A stretch of 64,000 bases of DNA. It comes from Hexactinellida sp. DTS-2022. Lineage: Eukaryota; Porifera; Hexactinellida. Under the pieces are notes generated by a model. It made no database searches. It saw only the letters and a list, made by a program, of their open reading frames with translations, and was not told the origin of the DNA. Within the stretch, counting starts at the first letter, position 1; each line of letters starts with the position of its first letter. A program made the translations under genes and the position numbers. Of this stretch, positions 1 to 10,134 are shown piece by piece. Where the stretch lies: assembly GCA_028753945.1 (NCBI GenBank), contig JAPNXP010000011.1:1674001-1738000 (forward strand), in the 5' to 3' direction.

Positions 1-338
1 ATTGAGAATGACAGTGATTTTTTGTCATTATGAGGAGATTTTCTGGTGTGTAAATTTTCGCCAAGCTAAGACATCCTTTCTGTTTTGCGAGAGTGCATCT
101 TAGATAAATTGTACCATTATTTTCATGGTACTTGACATATCGATATCCCTCAGAGATATAATTCACAGAATTTGATTTCTTTCCTTCTACCACAGAATAT
201 TCCATTTGATAGTTTCTGAAATATTTATTACGTTATATAGTAGACATTTTCTCAAGTGAAAACAAACAAAATAGAAGTGCAAAGTTACAACATTGATTCA
301 ATCAGTATCCGTAAATATCCTGTTGTATTGATGACATC

Positions 339-495
339 TTTTGGGTCAAATTCATACTCCCCATTTTATTTTGGGTCAAATTCCTACTTCCAATTTTATT
401 TTGGGTCAACTTCCGACATCAGTTTTGGGTCACATTCCTGCTACCAATTTTATTTGGGTCAAATTCCAACATTTTTTGGGTCTAATTCCTGCGTC
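339..495. repeat. Minisatellite-like tandem array, about 30-bp unit
   Basis: About five imperfect units, each beginning TTTTGGGTCAAATTCC, follow one another with a period near 30 bp; two later units are shortened. Reading frames through the array give short repetitive peptides that I regard as artefacts of the repeat. It lies just outside the left end of the P-like element and shares no sequence with it. Confidence 0.75.
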
Positions 496-742
496 TCGGT
501 GTGAAACTCCTAACAATATCTGTGATTCCCAAACTGGGGATCGTGGCCCCAAGGGGTTCAACGAAATCTATCAAGGGGTCACCAGTACCGTAGCTGGGAT
601 TAGAGTTTATCTGGGATATACTTGGGGCCTACATGCATAGTTACTATACAAATGGCACATCTGAGTTCAAGGGCAATAGCAAAATTCTAAATGATTGTAC
701 CGTCTGTGATTTGAATAACATTACAAATGGTCTTGACTACAC

Positions 743-967
743 CATGGCTTACTATATACTACGGCTTGCTAAGCATATGATTGCCCAAATAATTTCCAGG
801 CCATTAATTACATTCTGTTTGATCATGGATACATACAGCTATCGTTACATTTTCAACTATATTTAGGTTATCATATGTGGCGGAAACATCTAGACTACTT
901 TTGAGAATAGTTCCACATTAATTTTAACCACACTGACGTATTCAAAAATCCATACCATATATGGTAA
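743..967 (+). repeat. Left terminal inverted repeat of P1
   Basis: About 225 bp, from CATGGCTT to the palindromic ACCATATATGGT near its inner edge. It matches the reverse complement of 4610-4833 with only scattered differences. The Drosophila P element has 31-bp ends, so these are unusually long for the family. Confidence 0.9.
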
Positions 968-1366
968 TTGCGTTCATTTTATGATCATCTTGTCAAACTT
1001 TCCTGAAATATAACCCTGAAACTTTCATCTCGATACAACCCACATTATTTATATTTATAAGTAGTAATCAAAAGTGTTATATGATTCACTTAAGAGCCTT
1101 ATGACTAAAATTAATAGATTGTTGTTATCAAACCATAAATTTAGGAATTATCTGATAAATAAATACATAAATTCTATTAATTTATCATTTCTCTTCGAAA
1201 TCTCATTCTACATCATGATATCACATTGTAAATACCTGATTATGCCACTGACCTATCTAATTCATGTTTCTTTTCTCTCTTATTTCATATGTTTAGAGTT
1301 AATTAATCTAAATATTGTACAACATTTTATTTTCTAGCCTCATTTCTTCAATTCTCATATTTATTG

Positions 1367-2059
1367 ATGCCTAACAAATGTTCTGTTGTTGATTGCAACT
1401 CTGGTTACAAGGATGGCCCTAATAACCCTCGCTACAAATTTCCTCAGGACGAGCAATTGGCTGTTAAATGGTTGCGTTTTCTTAACAGGCCTGCTGATTA
1501 TGTTATTACCGATAACTCTTTCATTTGCTCACTTCACTTTGATAATAAATTTCTGAAAATTACTCACCATAGTTTCACAAGATTGAACTACAATCTCAAT
1601 CCAATTCCTACTATCCATCCACTTTCTATCCCTAAAAGTCAGGCAATTATCCCTTCTAATTCACGTCCACCACCAAAAGACCGGGTCTTCCAACCAGACC
1701 AAATTTCCATCTACGAGGAAAAGTTCAAAATTCAAAAATTTCAGGATATAATTGATTTCCTCGAAAAAGCTCCTGAGTATGCAAGTTTTAAACTGCATAT
1801 TGAAGATAGTTTCGTAACTGCGTACCATCTTGTTATTAGCTCTGGGTTAGCTGGTGTAAAAGAATGCATTACTATCTACACAGACTTCCAGGTTAAACTT
1901 AGCTATGAAGGTTCGCTTATTCCTCTTCCAAGTTACATCCTAAACTCTACTGACCATAAGATAACTCATTTGGATGCTCTTGAGAATTTACCAAATTATT
2001 GTCGAAATTTTGACTCCAAGTATCATGTTGATGTTATAAAGGAGCTAATTCAACTTTGA
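1367..2059 (+). CDS. THAP-domain N-terminal part of P1 transposase
   Basis: The first ATG (1367) opens a frame beginning MPNKCSVVDC. A THAP zinc finger fills about residues 1-85: the Cys pair in KCSVVDC, the conserved Trp in KWLRF, the Cys-His pair in ICSLHF, and a PIPTIHP segment like the family's AVPTIF end motif. This domain binds the transposon ends. The rest, to residue 230, looks like a linker with a short helical stretch. The frame ends at a TGA (2057-2059), but the next exon-like stretch is in the same frame. The TGA may lie in an intron whose acceptor is TTTCAG ending at 2067. If unspliced, this product would be a DNA-binding fragment without the catalytic core; Drosophila P makes a repressor by intron retention. 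Whether that happens here is inference. Confidence 0.85.
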   Translation: MPNKCSVVDCNSGYKDGPNNPRYKFPQDEQLAVKWLRFLNRPADYVITDNSFICSLHFDNKFLKITHHSFTRLNYNLNPIPTIHPLSIPKSQAIIPSNSRPPPKDRVFQPDQISIYEEKFKIQKFQDIIDFLEKAPEYASFKLHIEDSFVTAYHLVISSGLAGVKECITIYTDFQVKLSYEGSLIPLPSYILNSTDHKITHLDALENLPNYCRNFDSKYHVDVIKELIQL

Positions 2060-3916
2060 TATTTCAGCCCTCGTGGTAGACCGAAGTACTCATCACAGGT
2101 TCTGCGTTTCTCTCTATTGCTAAGATATACTTCTAATTCTGCTTATAGTTTCCTTAAGAAATACATTCCTCTCCCGAGCAACTCACTACTCCGAAAGCTT
2201 AAATCCCCTACTATAGACAACTGTCAAGCACTTCAAGTTCTACGTGACCAAAACTTGATTGGAAATGATATTGCAGTATTACTTGATGAAATGCATCTCC
2301 AATCTCAAGTTCAATTCGATGGCAATACACTCATTGGTTGCAATGCTGGTTTGGAAATGTACAGCAGTATATTATGTTTTATGGTAATATCCCTCCGAAA
2401 GTCTCTCCCATTTGTGATCTCCGCAGTACCTCTTGTAAAAAACTCTGGTGATATTGTTTACGACAACTTGGATACATGTTTGCGATTACTCACACAATCT
2501 CGGTTTAGAGTTAGAGCGATCATATCGGATAACCACACAACGAATGTGAAGGCTTACAATCGTCTCTTAACTAATTACAAATTTCAGGACAAAGATTACA
2601 AAATCAAGAACCACTACATTTCTAATGATAATATTTATCTTCTCTTTGACACATGCCACTTGATCAAGAACATTAGAAATAATCTGGTAGCCAAGAAATT
2701 TTTTGATATTCCATCTTTCGAATTTTCCTCTGTAAATCTAAATATTTCCTTTCAAGCAGGATTTGTTCGGTGGTCTCATCTCCATACTATTCACGAAAGA
2801 GATTTAATCTTATCCGCACACCTCCGTGCTGCTTATAAAATCAATTCATCTGTAATTCATCCTGGAAATAATAAGCAATCTGTTCCCTTAGCCCTTGCTC
2901 TTTTCCACGAATCAACTATAAGTGCACTTCGCTTATACCTTCCTGAGGATGCGGTTACTGCTGCATTTTTTAATCTAATTCGTATTTGGTGGCTCTCCGT
3001 CAATTCGAAGGAACGCTTTCACCCTCTTTTCCAAGGAAATGCTTTAGTTCCAAATGATTCTAAAGCAGAATTCCTTTGTTCCTTTAGTAATTGGCTAATT
3101 ACCTGGCAAGCCTCGGGAAGATTTGGTTTGTCTCAGCAAACATTTAAAGCCTTAATACAGACCAACTATGCCATCTCTGAATTATTTCTCGACTTACTCA
3201 CAGAAGGGTATGATTATGTGTTAACTGGACGTTTACAAAGTGATCCACTTGAGAGGAGGTTTTCACATTATCGGCAAATGAGTGGAGGGCGCTTTTTGGT
3301 CAGCTTGCAAGAAGTGATCAGATCAGAATCAATAATTAAGTTGAAATCTCTCCTGAAGCGAAATATTGACATCTCTTCTTTATCAACTCCGAATCAATCA
3401 ATTTCATCCATCAACGACTTTGCAAGGAGCATGCTCATAAATGATTGCGATCATTTACAACTGACAGAGGATTCACAGCAAGAAGTAGTTTACATAGCAG
3501 GGTATATAACATTGTCGCTATCAGAACATATCCAGTGTCCTGTCTGTTTGAGTTCCTTGAACAATAATCTTGTTTCATCTGAGTATGTCAGCAACTTAAA
3601 CCAAGGTGGTTTGACTCTACCCTGTACTTCATTACAACACTATGTGTTGAGTGCCTTCTGCTTACTTGAAGTTTCGGAAAGAGAAATTAGAAGTTCCAGC
3701 TTTCCCTGGAAATCTCTAGCGCTGGCACTACTCAGTATCGCAACAGTTGAGTGGGATTCTACCTTTGCTTGCAGTTGTCATTCAGAGAAGTCAAAAGAAT
3801 TAGTCAACAAGATCATTTCAAACATCTACTTTAACAACTTAAGAAAACAGGTCTCTGAAACTCGACGTAAGGACCAAGTGACACCTTTAAAATCAAATAA
3901 ACGACAGAAATTGTAA
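2060..3916 (+). CDS. P-type transposase catalytic part of P1
   Basis: From 2060 to the TAA at 3914-3916 this frame is open and in phase with the THAP part. The recognisable protein begins at PRGRPKYSS, right after a TTTCAG acceptor ending at 2067, so that is the likely exon start; no ATG suits a separate gene. Landmarks in order are LLDEMHL (first catalytic Asp), IISDNHTTN (second Asp), and DPLERRFSHYRQMSGG (the Glu with the family's closing motif). The order fits the RNase H fold with inserted GTP-binding region of P and THAP9 transposases. Near the C-terminus are paired Cys (CPVCLSS) and a basic tail. At roughly 600 residues it is about full length. I see no disruption except the TGA upstream. 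Confidence 0.88.
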   Translation, partial: YFSPRGRPKYSSQVLRFSLLLRYTSNSAYSFLKKYIPLPSNSLLRKLKSPTIDNCQALQVLRDQNLIGNDIAVLLDEMHLQSQVQFDGNTLIGCNAGLEMYSSILCFMVISLRKSLPFVISAVPLVKNSGDIVYDNLDTCLRLLTQSRFRVRAIISDNHTTNVKAYNRLLTNYKFQDKDYKIKNHYISNDNIYLLFDTCHLIKNIRNNLVAKKFFDIPSFEFSSVNLNISFQAGFVRWSHLHTIHERDLILSAHLRAAYKINSSVIHPGNNKQSVPLALALFHESTISALRLYLPEDAVTAAFFNLIRIWWLSVNSKERFHPLFQGNALVPNDSKAEFLCSFSNWLITWQASGRFGLSQQTFKALIQTNYAISELFLDLLTEGYDYVLTGRLQSDPLERRFSHYRQMSGGRFLVSLQEVIRSESIIKLKSLLKRNIDISSLSTPNQSISSINDFARSMLINDCDHLQLTEDSQQEVVYIAGYITLSLSEHIQCPVCLSSLNNNLVSSEYVSNLNQGGLTLPCTSLQHYVLSAFCLLEVSEREIRSSSFPWKSLALALLSIATVEWDSTFACSCHSEKSKELVNKIISNIYFNNLRKQVSETRRKDQVTPLKSNKRQKL

Positions 3917-3947
3917 AACCTAAGTTTACACAAACATTACTATATTA

Positions 3948-4510
3948 CACTAACCAGCCAAAAGTATTTGAACAATTGGAGTTTTAATGCAAACTGCAAT
4001 AATCGTCTGGTACTTATTAGAGGCTGTTTAAACTACTCAGAAATGACCTTAAATATCTTGCTAAAGTTATGAATTATATAATATTTTGAATTCACGTGAT
4101 TTAGTTAATATCCATGAAGTGGCATAAGTGTATCTGCCACGTGCCACTTGTGGCACAAGTGGCACAAATGGGAATGTGGCTGTATCCCAGTAGAAAATAA
4201 ACGTAATCATTTGAAATTATGCTCCTAGAGTAATTCAACCATGTGGAATTCAATTCTGCAATCAGAACATCTATATTCTCATTACATCTTGATCACCAGA
4301 AATTATATATTTAATTAGCTAATTATATAGTTAATGAGTTTAACACCTCGATATAAATGTAAATTCAAAAAATTTGCCATTTTATTATATATCACATATC
4401 GTTTTATGTAAATAGAAGTGTTGATGCATCTACCAATGCTATTTTGCTGATAGAAGCTTGAATGTATAAATACAAATTATTGCTGTTCAAATACTTTTGG
4501 CCGGCTAGTG
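3948..4510 (+). mobile_element. TA-target MITE, CACTRACCRGCC family, copy 1 (inside P1)
   Basis: The ends read CACTAACCAGCCAAAAGTAT and its inverse, flanked by TA on both sides. The 563-bp element has no coding. Similar copies lie at 4839-5391 and 25508-26078. TA target and CA-start ends suggest mobilisation by a Tc1/mariner-type transposase. It lies between the P1 stop codon and P1's right repeat, so it entered P1. Confidence 0.88.
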
Positions 4511-4609
4511 TATATTTCCGTTTATTATATAGTGATCCTTCGTATATGCCTTATTTGTAGTTAATACCAAAAATATGTTCATTCATAGCGAAGAGTTTAT
4601 GTATGCTTA

Positions 4610-4833
4610 TTACCATATATGGTATGAATTTTTGAATGCGTCATTGTGGTTAAAATTAATGTGGAACTATTCTCAAAAGTAGTCTAGATGTTTCCGCCAC
4701 ATATGATAACCTAAATATAGTTGAACATGTAACGATAGCTGTATGTATCCATGATCAAACAGAATGTAATCAATGGCCTGGAAATTATTTGGGCAATTCT
4801 ATGCTTAGCAAGCCGTAGTATATAGTAAGCCAT
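4610..4833 (-). repeat. Right terminal inverted repeat of P1
   Basis: Reverse complement of 743-967 with few differences. The outer edge ...GTAAGCCAT is followed by the 8-bp duplication GACTACAC. Confidence 0.9.
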
Positions 4834-4838
4834 GACTA

Positions 4839-5391
4839 CACTAACCAGCCAAAGGTATTTGAACAATTGGAGTTTTAATGCAAACTGCCATAATCGTCTG
4901 GTAACTTATTAGAGGCTGTTTAAACTACTCTGAAATGACTATAAATATCTTGCTATAGTTATAAATTAAATAATATTTGCATTCACGTGATTTAGTTAAT
5001 TTCCATGAAGTGGCATAAGTGTATCTGCCACGTGCCACTTGTGGCACAAATGGGAATGTGGCTGTATTCCAGTAGAAAATAAACGTAATGATTTGAAATT
5101 ATGCTCCTAGAGTAATTCGACTATGTGGAATTCAAATCTGCAATCAAAACTTCTATATTCTCATTCCATCTTGATGATCAACAATTATATATTTAATTGG
5201 CTAATTAGATAGTTAATGAGTTTAACACCTCGATATAAATGTAAATTCAAAAATTTTGCTATTTTATTATACTTCACATATCGTTTTATCTAAATAGCAG
5301 TGTTGATGCATCTACCAATGCTATTCTGCTGATAGAAGCTTGAACGTATAAATACAAATTATTGCTGTTCAAATACTTTTGGCCGCTAGTG
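4839..5391 (+). mobile_element. TA-target MITE, CACTRACCRGCC family, copy 2
   Basis: The ends are CACTAACCAGCC... and ...GGCCGCTAGTG with TA on both sides (4837-4838 and 5392-5393). It is very close in sequence to copy 1 and lacks coding. Its first three bases form part of P1's target duplication, which dates it before P1. Confidence 0.88.
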
Positions 5392-6527
5392 TATATGTTC
5401 TGCATCAAGTATTTTAAACTTGTTTTACACTGAATTGTCTAACTTATAAATGTTATCACAGTTGTCTCTTCAGGAGAGGATCTAGAAATTTTGTAATTCG
5501 ATAGCGGAGGGTTCACTGTAAAAACAGTTCAACAATTTGTTCTACCGTTTAATAAAATTCAACAATTTGTACACCGAACTATGGTAACGAGAGAGTAAAA
5601 TTTTCGGCCTTCTCCTATAGAAATTTTGATGCCGAACAAACCCTCTGGTCCCAACAGGGGTTTATTTAGGTGCCTGGTCGACACTTTAAGGTGCCGGCCA
5701 GGCATCAGTTGTGGTGAAAAAGTGCGTGATTTGCGATTGATTTAAGTGCCGGGTTGGGACTCAATTAAGGTTTCCGGGTGTATAGCCAGGTTTTTTGTCC
5801 AGAGATGATTGGAAACACAACTGTTAGTGCACCGTAGAAATTTACCTCCTTAAAATAATGCCGCATCATTGAATTATACTGATTATGTATTATGTATTAT
5901 GGATAATACCTCTTGGGTGCCGGAAAATCTCTACCTCTATAATAAAGTGCCAGCCACGAAAATCCTAGATAAACTCCTGGGTCCCAAGTTTATATCCCAT
6001 TACATAGTGGTCTATGTACCGCGATACCTAAATTTCCGAACCTTCTGGGCTCCCAAATAGTCAGGTTAATCGACGTAGCACTTATATAAAATATAAAGAA
6101 CTCTAGAAAATATATACGAGTATTGAGATTTTAGCCCGCAACTTGGGCGTAAAGGCCCTTGCACAGACCCTAACTATTTAAGCGTGCCCCTATGGCTTAA
6201 AACCTAAAGGGTGGGGTCAGAGGCGTGGCTAGCCCTGCATGAAGTTTCGGCATTGGGAAATTTTGGGTGCGTCGTTACCACACTATAGTAATATAATAGT
6301 GGGCATTATGGCTTTCAGAATAATTGTTTTGCAACCTGTGCCCCAGGTGCCGAACCATGTTAATGGCTCTAAGTGGGGCTACACTGGTTGCGACACGCAG
6401 TGTGGTAAATGGCTATTATGGGATAATAGGCATAAACGTTAATGGAAAGCATACAAGTTGCATTAGTAAAGGTAGGAAATCAATTCCGTAGAAATCAAAC
6501 TTAACTAGAAATATGCGAAAATGGGAC
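5392..6527. other. No gene recognised; locally less A+T-rich repeat debris
   Basis: 5620-6440 is richer in G+C than its surroundings and repeats words such as GGTGCCGG and GGTCCCAA, which suggests the worn interior of a transposon. Two short open frames (5869-6060 and 6239-6442) show no motif and I do not consider them genes. Confidence 0.4.
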
Positions 6528-6775
6528 AGCGGAATAAGATCAACTTTTAGGTAGGAATATGACCAACTAGCGTGATGCTAGGAATTAGATCAGCGCATTT
6601 TTTAAGTTAGGAATTACACCAACGCAGTGGTAGGAATTAGACCAACGCATTTTTTAAGTTAGGAATTACACCAACGCAGAGGTAGAAATTAGACCAACGT
6701 ATTTTAAAGTTAGGAATTACACCAACGGAGAGGTAGGAATTAGACCAATGCAGAGGTAGGAATTAGACCAACCAT
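6528..6775. repeat. Tandem array, about 52-bp unit made of two related 26-bp halves
   Basis: Alternating phrases TAGGAATTAGACCAACGCAT and TAGGAATTACACCAACGCAG recur about four times, with spacings of 51-52 bp. It lies just downstream of the MULE transposase's C-terminus. Whether it is the MULE's terminal region or an independent satellite cannot be decided here. Confidence 0.8.
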
Positions 6776-6931
6776 ATTTGTGACTTGAATTTGTAATATA
6801 ATAATTTATATACTATTGAATAAAAATGTAAGAAGTTATATAATGTTAGCAAAGAGAGTTATAAATTATATAAATATAATTATGAAATGCGTATGCATGT
6901 TAATTAATTAATGAGTGATGAATAAATGAGT

Positions 6932-8640
6932 TTAACACTCATTTAAATAGTGCATCAATTCGTTTATTTCTGTTCGACATATTGGACAGAGCATGTTCTC
7001 TTCAATAAAATGCCGGCCACAATCTCGACATAGATTAGCGTGACTACAAGGAATGAGAGCGTATGTTCCTGTTTTGGATGACAACAAATCATACAAGTAT
7101 TGTGGAAAGTATCATCATCACATCACAGTTTGACTCATCTAAAATTTCTGTGTTAATATCTGCAAAATGTCCAAAAACATGTTTTCCACAGCCACAAATT
7201 GTTGCTGAGACAGCAGCGAGGTATTGAGTAATTGAATATGTTCCTCCTTGTATTTTTTCTTTACATGTATTTCTGCGGGCAGCATTTTCCAATGTTTGTC
7301 TCTTTGGTTTTATTGTTAACTGAAGGCCTTACTCTAATCTTTGGTATTCCAATTCAAAATCAAGTATGACCTTTTTCAAATCAGATAAAAACTTCCATAT
7401 ATTTGGATTATGAACTGTGATGACGGATTTCATAGTTTTATGAAAGGTCTCTGCACCATTGTTTGTTGCATTCTATGCAGAAATACTGAAAGTTCCTTTT
7501 GTCCTATGATCCATGTCTTTTTATAATATACCTTCAACTTTTTGATCAGCGGATCCTCTATTTCATTACTATAAAATTTTTCCTCTTCTAATATGGAGAA
7601 GCATAGGCGCAAAGCACGGTGGTGCAGGTGGTGCAAGTGCACCACCGGCACAGCGATACAAGTGCGGTGGTGCAAGGTGGGGCTAACTCCACCTGTACTT
7701 TGTATTGTGGTGCACAACTGGCACTTTTGGCTAGAGGTCAAAAGTTTTCCCCTATGTGGAGAAGGCCCCTAAATTTCACTTTCAGGTAATAGTGGCAGTG
7801 CCATTAGTTTCATAAGCCAATTCGCCAATACTTGATCAGTCTTACACCATAATGCAAGGCCTAAGAGTTGCGTTTTCTTCCAGATTGCTTGTGTAAAATG
7901 GAACCAACAGCCTATAATATTTATCTCAGGGAAATAACGGGAGAATACATTGCGAGGTGCTCTTTCAAAATCGCAAACAGCAATCTTAGGCGAAAATTCA
8001 AGAATTATCTCGCGTATTTTCATCAAAATAATAGCATATAAGTCCTCTGTTTTAGTTTGCATTAATACGTGAATGGCTGGAATACAATGTCCGGTAAACG
8101 ATATGAAGATAGTAAAGAGCTGATAAAAAAATTGACGGTACCGTGTAAAAAGTTGCATCAAATTGGATTTGATCAGCAACTTTCAATTTCATCAGCATAA
8201 AGTCCGAGGCAAATATAACTGCATATGCTCCACCACTGTTAACGCTCCCCTTGCACAAATGAACAAATGGCGAATCTGGTATTAACTGACAAAAATGCCC
8301 AGGGTTCAGAGGGAGAGGTGGGAGTAATTTTCTTCTAAGTTTGCACATACTACTTTCCATCTGTCTAAACGTTACTGAAATGTTAGCGGGATCTTCACGA
8401 CAGGTTTCATTGAACACATGTCTTAGTCTCTCTGAAGAAGTTTCAGCAGCCCGTTTCAGTTTATTTTTGAATACGAATTCGTTTTGTCTATAAGCATTCT
8501 CATCATGGTCATGATCATGAGTTAATAATAATGTATTAGATTCATGGTCTATTTTAGCAAATCCTTTGCACCCTGGGTTTTTATAAAGTGTACCCCTCAC
8601 TGCTCACGTAAGTGAAATTTTTGGAAGCTCTGACTTTTAG
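6932..8640 (-). pseudogene. Decayed MULE transposase with FLYWCH-like start and RING-finger end
   Basis: Read on the minus strand, the pieces appear in the order expected for a Mutator-like transposase. A Cys/His-rich N-terminal part ends GCKGFAKID...THDHDHD, like a FLYWCH finger. Then come IQFDATFYTVP (first Asp), VCDFERAPRNVFSRYFPE (second Asp) followed by IIGCWFHFTQAIWKK, and the C-terminal NATNNGAETFHKTMKS block. The last part, IPCSHANLCRDC...CPICRTE, with an upstream CMICC, is a C3HC4 RING finger close to the TAA at 6932-6934. Frame changes occur around 8060-8180, near 7450 and around 7090, and an in-frame stop precedes NATNN. A 155-bp MITE interrupts it at 7602-7756. It is a dead copy. 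The GTG near 8600 is not a real start; the true N-terminus is upstream or lost. Confidence 0.85.
7602..7756. mobile_element. 155-bp MITE with perfect 8-bp target duplication
   Basis: TGGAGAAG occurs directly on both sides (7594-7601 and 7757-7764). The ends are CATAGG... and ...CCTATG. The interior repeats GGTGGTGCA and its inverse. An 8-bp duplication points to a hAT- or P-type mobiliser. It sits within the MULE transposase fossil and is therefore younger than that insertion. Confidence 0.85.
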
Positions 8641-8950
8641 GTATAGATAACCTCCTGATTGATAAAGGAGTGAGTTAAGCCTTTTTCCTTCAACTACTTC
8701 AAAGTTCATTATGTAATTATGTAACATTTATTTAGACTTTTATAGAATAGACGAGTAAACATACAATCTAGTAAAGCTAGTGATTTTTGTAAATAAGTGC
8801 TGTTGAAACAATAACAACCAATTTGTCGAATTTGATGAGAAATAACAAAATGTATTCACCTTTGTTGACTACATTTTAGTATGGTTGCACTGTTTCAATT
8901 CTAAATCTACGTATTGCTGACTGTATATTAGTAATAGATCAAGCATCATG

Positions 8951-9375
8951 TGCGTAGGTTTGATAGGGCCATGGCTCTACCAATGATTTATAGAGAATCA
9001 GTATTTTCTATTTTACATTATGAAAATTGTCCCATAAAGACCCTGCCTTAAGATGACTCATAACCCATACTACCATTCTATACCTCGAGGATCGCCCCTA
9101 TGTATGGCATTGCAATAGCTGCTTTTTATGGAACAAGAACACCTTGACCTTGAGACTAATACGAAAATAATTCAGTAACTAAATAGTAGGAATTTACTAT
9201 ACATGTATTGACAGCTTTCCAATAGTGAATTATTGTACAATGTGTCCTGTACGCAGTTTGTAGGGTCTTCATTAACCTTTGTAGCTTTGAAACCATTTTT
9301 TACCAGTACAGGGTTGCTTTTAGACAATATACGGACTAATTTCAATTGGAGCTTGTACCGATATAGTGATACCTC
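8951..9375 (+). repeat. Unclassified dispersed repeat, copy 1
   Basis: About 420 bp matches 61203-61620 in the same orientation along its length with moderate divergence. It starts with a hairpin around GCCATGGCTCTACC and ends near ACAATATACGGAC. I see no coding, tRNA-like start or A-rich tail. Confidence 0.7.
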
Positions 9376-9442
9376 TGTCGTTAGCTACATCTAAAGATTA
9401 TATACTATAAAACACAAGGGTGGGTATGTGTATATATATATA

Positions 9443-9616
9443 CAGTGGATGCCGGTTATAAGCACATCGTCGGGAACTGCACTTATGGTGCTTATAACCG
9501 GCATGTGCTTATAACCGACATAAATTATACAGGGTAGATGGCAAACGTTTTTCAACATAGTGTGCTTATATCCGATATGTTCTTATAACCGGTGTGCTTA
9601 TATCCGACATCTACTG
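9443..9616 (+). mobile_element. pogo-like MITE, CAGTGGATGCCGG family, copy 1
   Basis: The ends CAGTGGATGCCGGTTATAAG and ...TATCCGACATCTACTG lie between TA dinucleotides. The motif GTGCTTATAWCCG recurs on both strands. A close second copy is at 59611-59787. The 174-bp element has no coding. Confidence 0.87.
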
Positions 9617-9623
9617 TATATTT

Positions 9624-10134
9624 CAGGATTGTATCAACTCATTATGAGTTTGCAGAATCAACTCATTTTCTTGAATGAGTTGAATGAGTTGGTAACAGCA
9701 AAATGAATGAGTTGAATGAGTTGAATGAGTTGGTGACAGCAAAATGAATAGTTGAATGAGTTGGTAGACAAAAAATGAGTTGTTTTGCCAACTCAAAATG
9801 AGTTGATACAAACCTACTTCCGACCATGGCCAGACAACTTTCACTTTGTCGAGACATTAATGCCCAGGGAGATCCAAATTTGGCCGGACACTTTTGAGAG
9901 CCGACCTATGCAGCTGTAAATGTATTAATAAACTGAAGATTTAAGATATACGTTAGTTACAATTAGTTTAATAAAAATGAGTTGGGAGAATCAACTCATT
10001 TTCTTGAATGAGTTGAATGAGTTGGTAATAGCAAAATGAATGAGTTGAATGAGTTGGTGAAGGAAATTTGAATGAGTGAGCAGACAAAAAATGAATTGTT
10101 TTGCCAACTCAAAATGAGTTGATACAACCCTGTA
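9624..10134 (+). mobile_element. GAGTTG-rich inverted-repeat element
   Basis: The left end CAGGATTGTATCAACTCAT and right end ATGAGTTGATACAACCCTG are inverted repeats. Two similar blocks (about 9650-9815 and 9985-10130) carry many copies of AATGAGTTG. The ends resemble a hAT-type MITE with an internal duplication, but I cannot see a clean target duplication. Confidence 0.65.

Larger units (their letters stand above)
743..4833 (+). mobile_element. P-type DNA transposon with long terminal inverted repeats (P1)
   Basis: The element starts CATGGCTTACTATATAC and ends with its inverse, and the two ends match as inverted repeats for about 225 bp. An 8-bp duplication, GACTACAC, lies at 735-742 and 4834-4841; the exact edge is uncertain by one base. 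An 8-bp duplication and ends beginning CATG are typical of P elements. Inside are a THAP-domain reading frame and a P-type transposase reading frame on the same strand. A TA-target MITE at 3948-4510 sits between the transposase and the right repeat. The right duplication overlaps the first three bases of another MITE copy, so P1 probably landed at the edge of that older insertion. The nearly open coding and well-matched ends suggest a recent arrival. Confidence 0.92.

Noticed and set aside
256-866. Short open frames at the left edge
   Set aside because: They run through a 30-bp tandem repeat and the P1 terminal repeat. No motif, and their composition follows the repeat.
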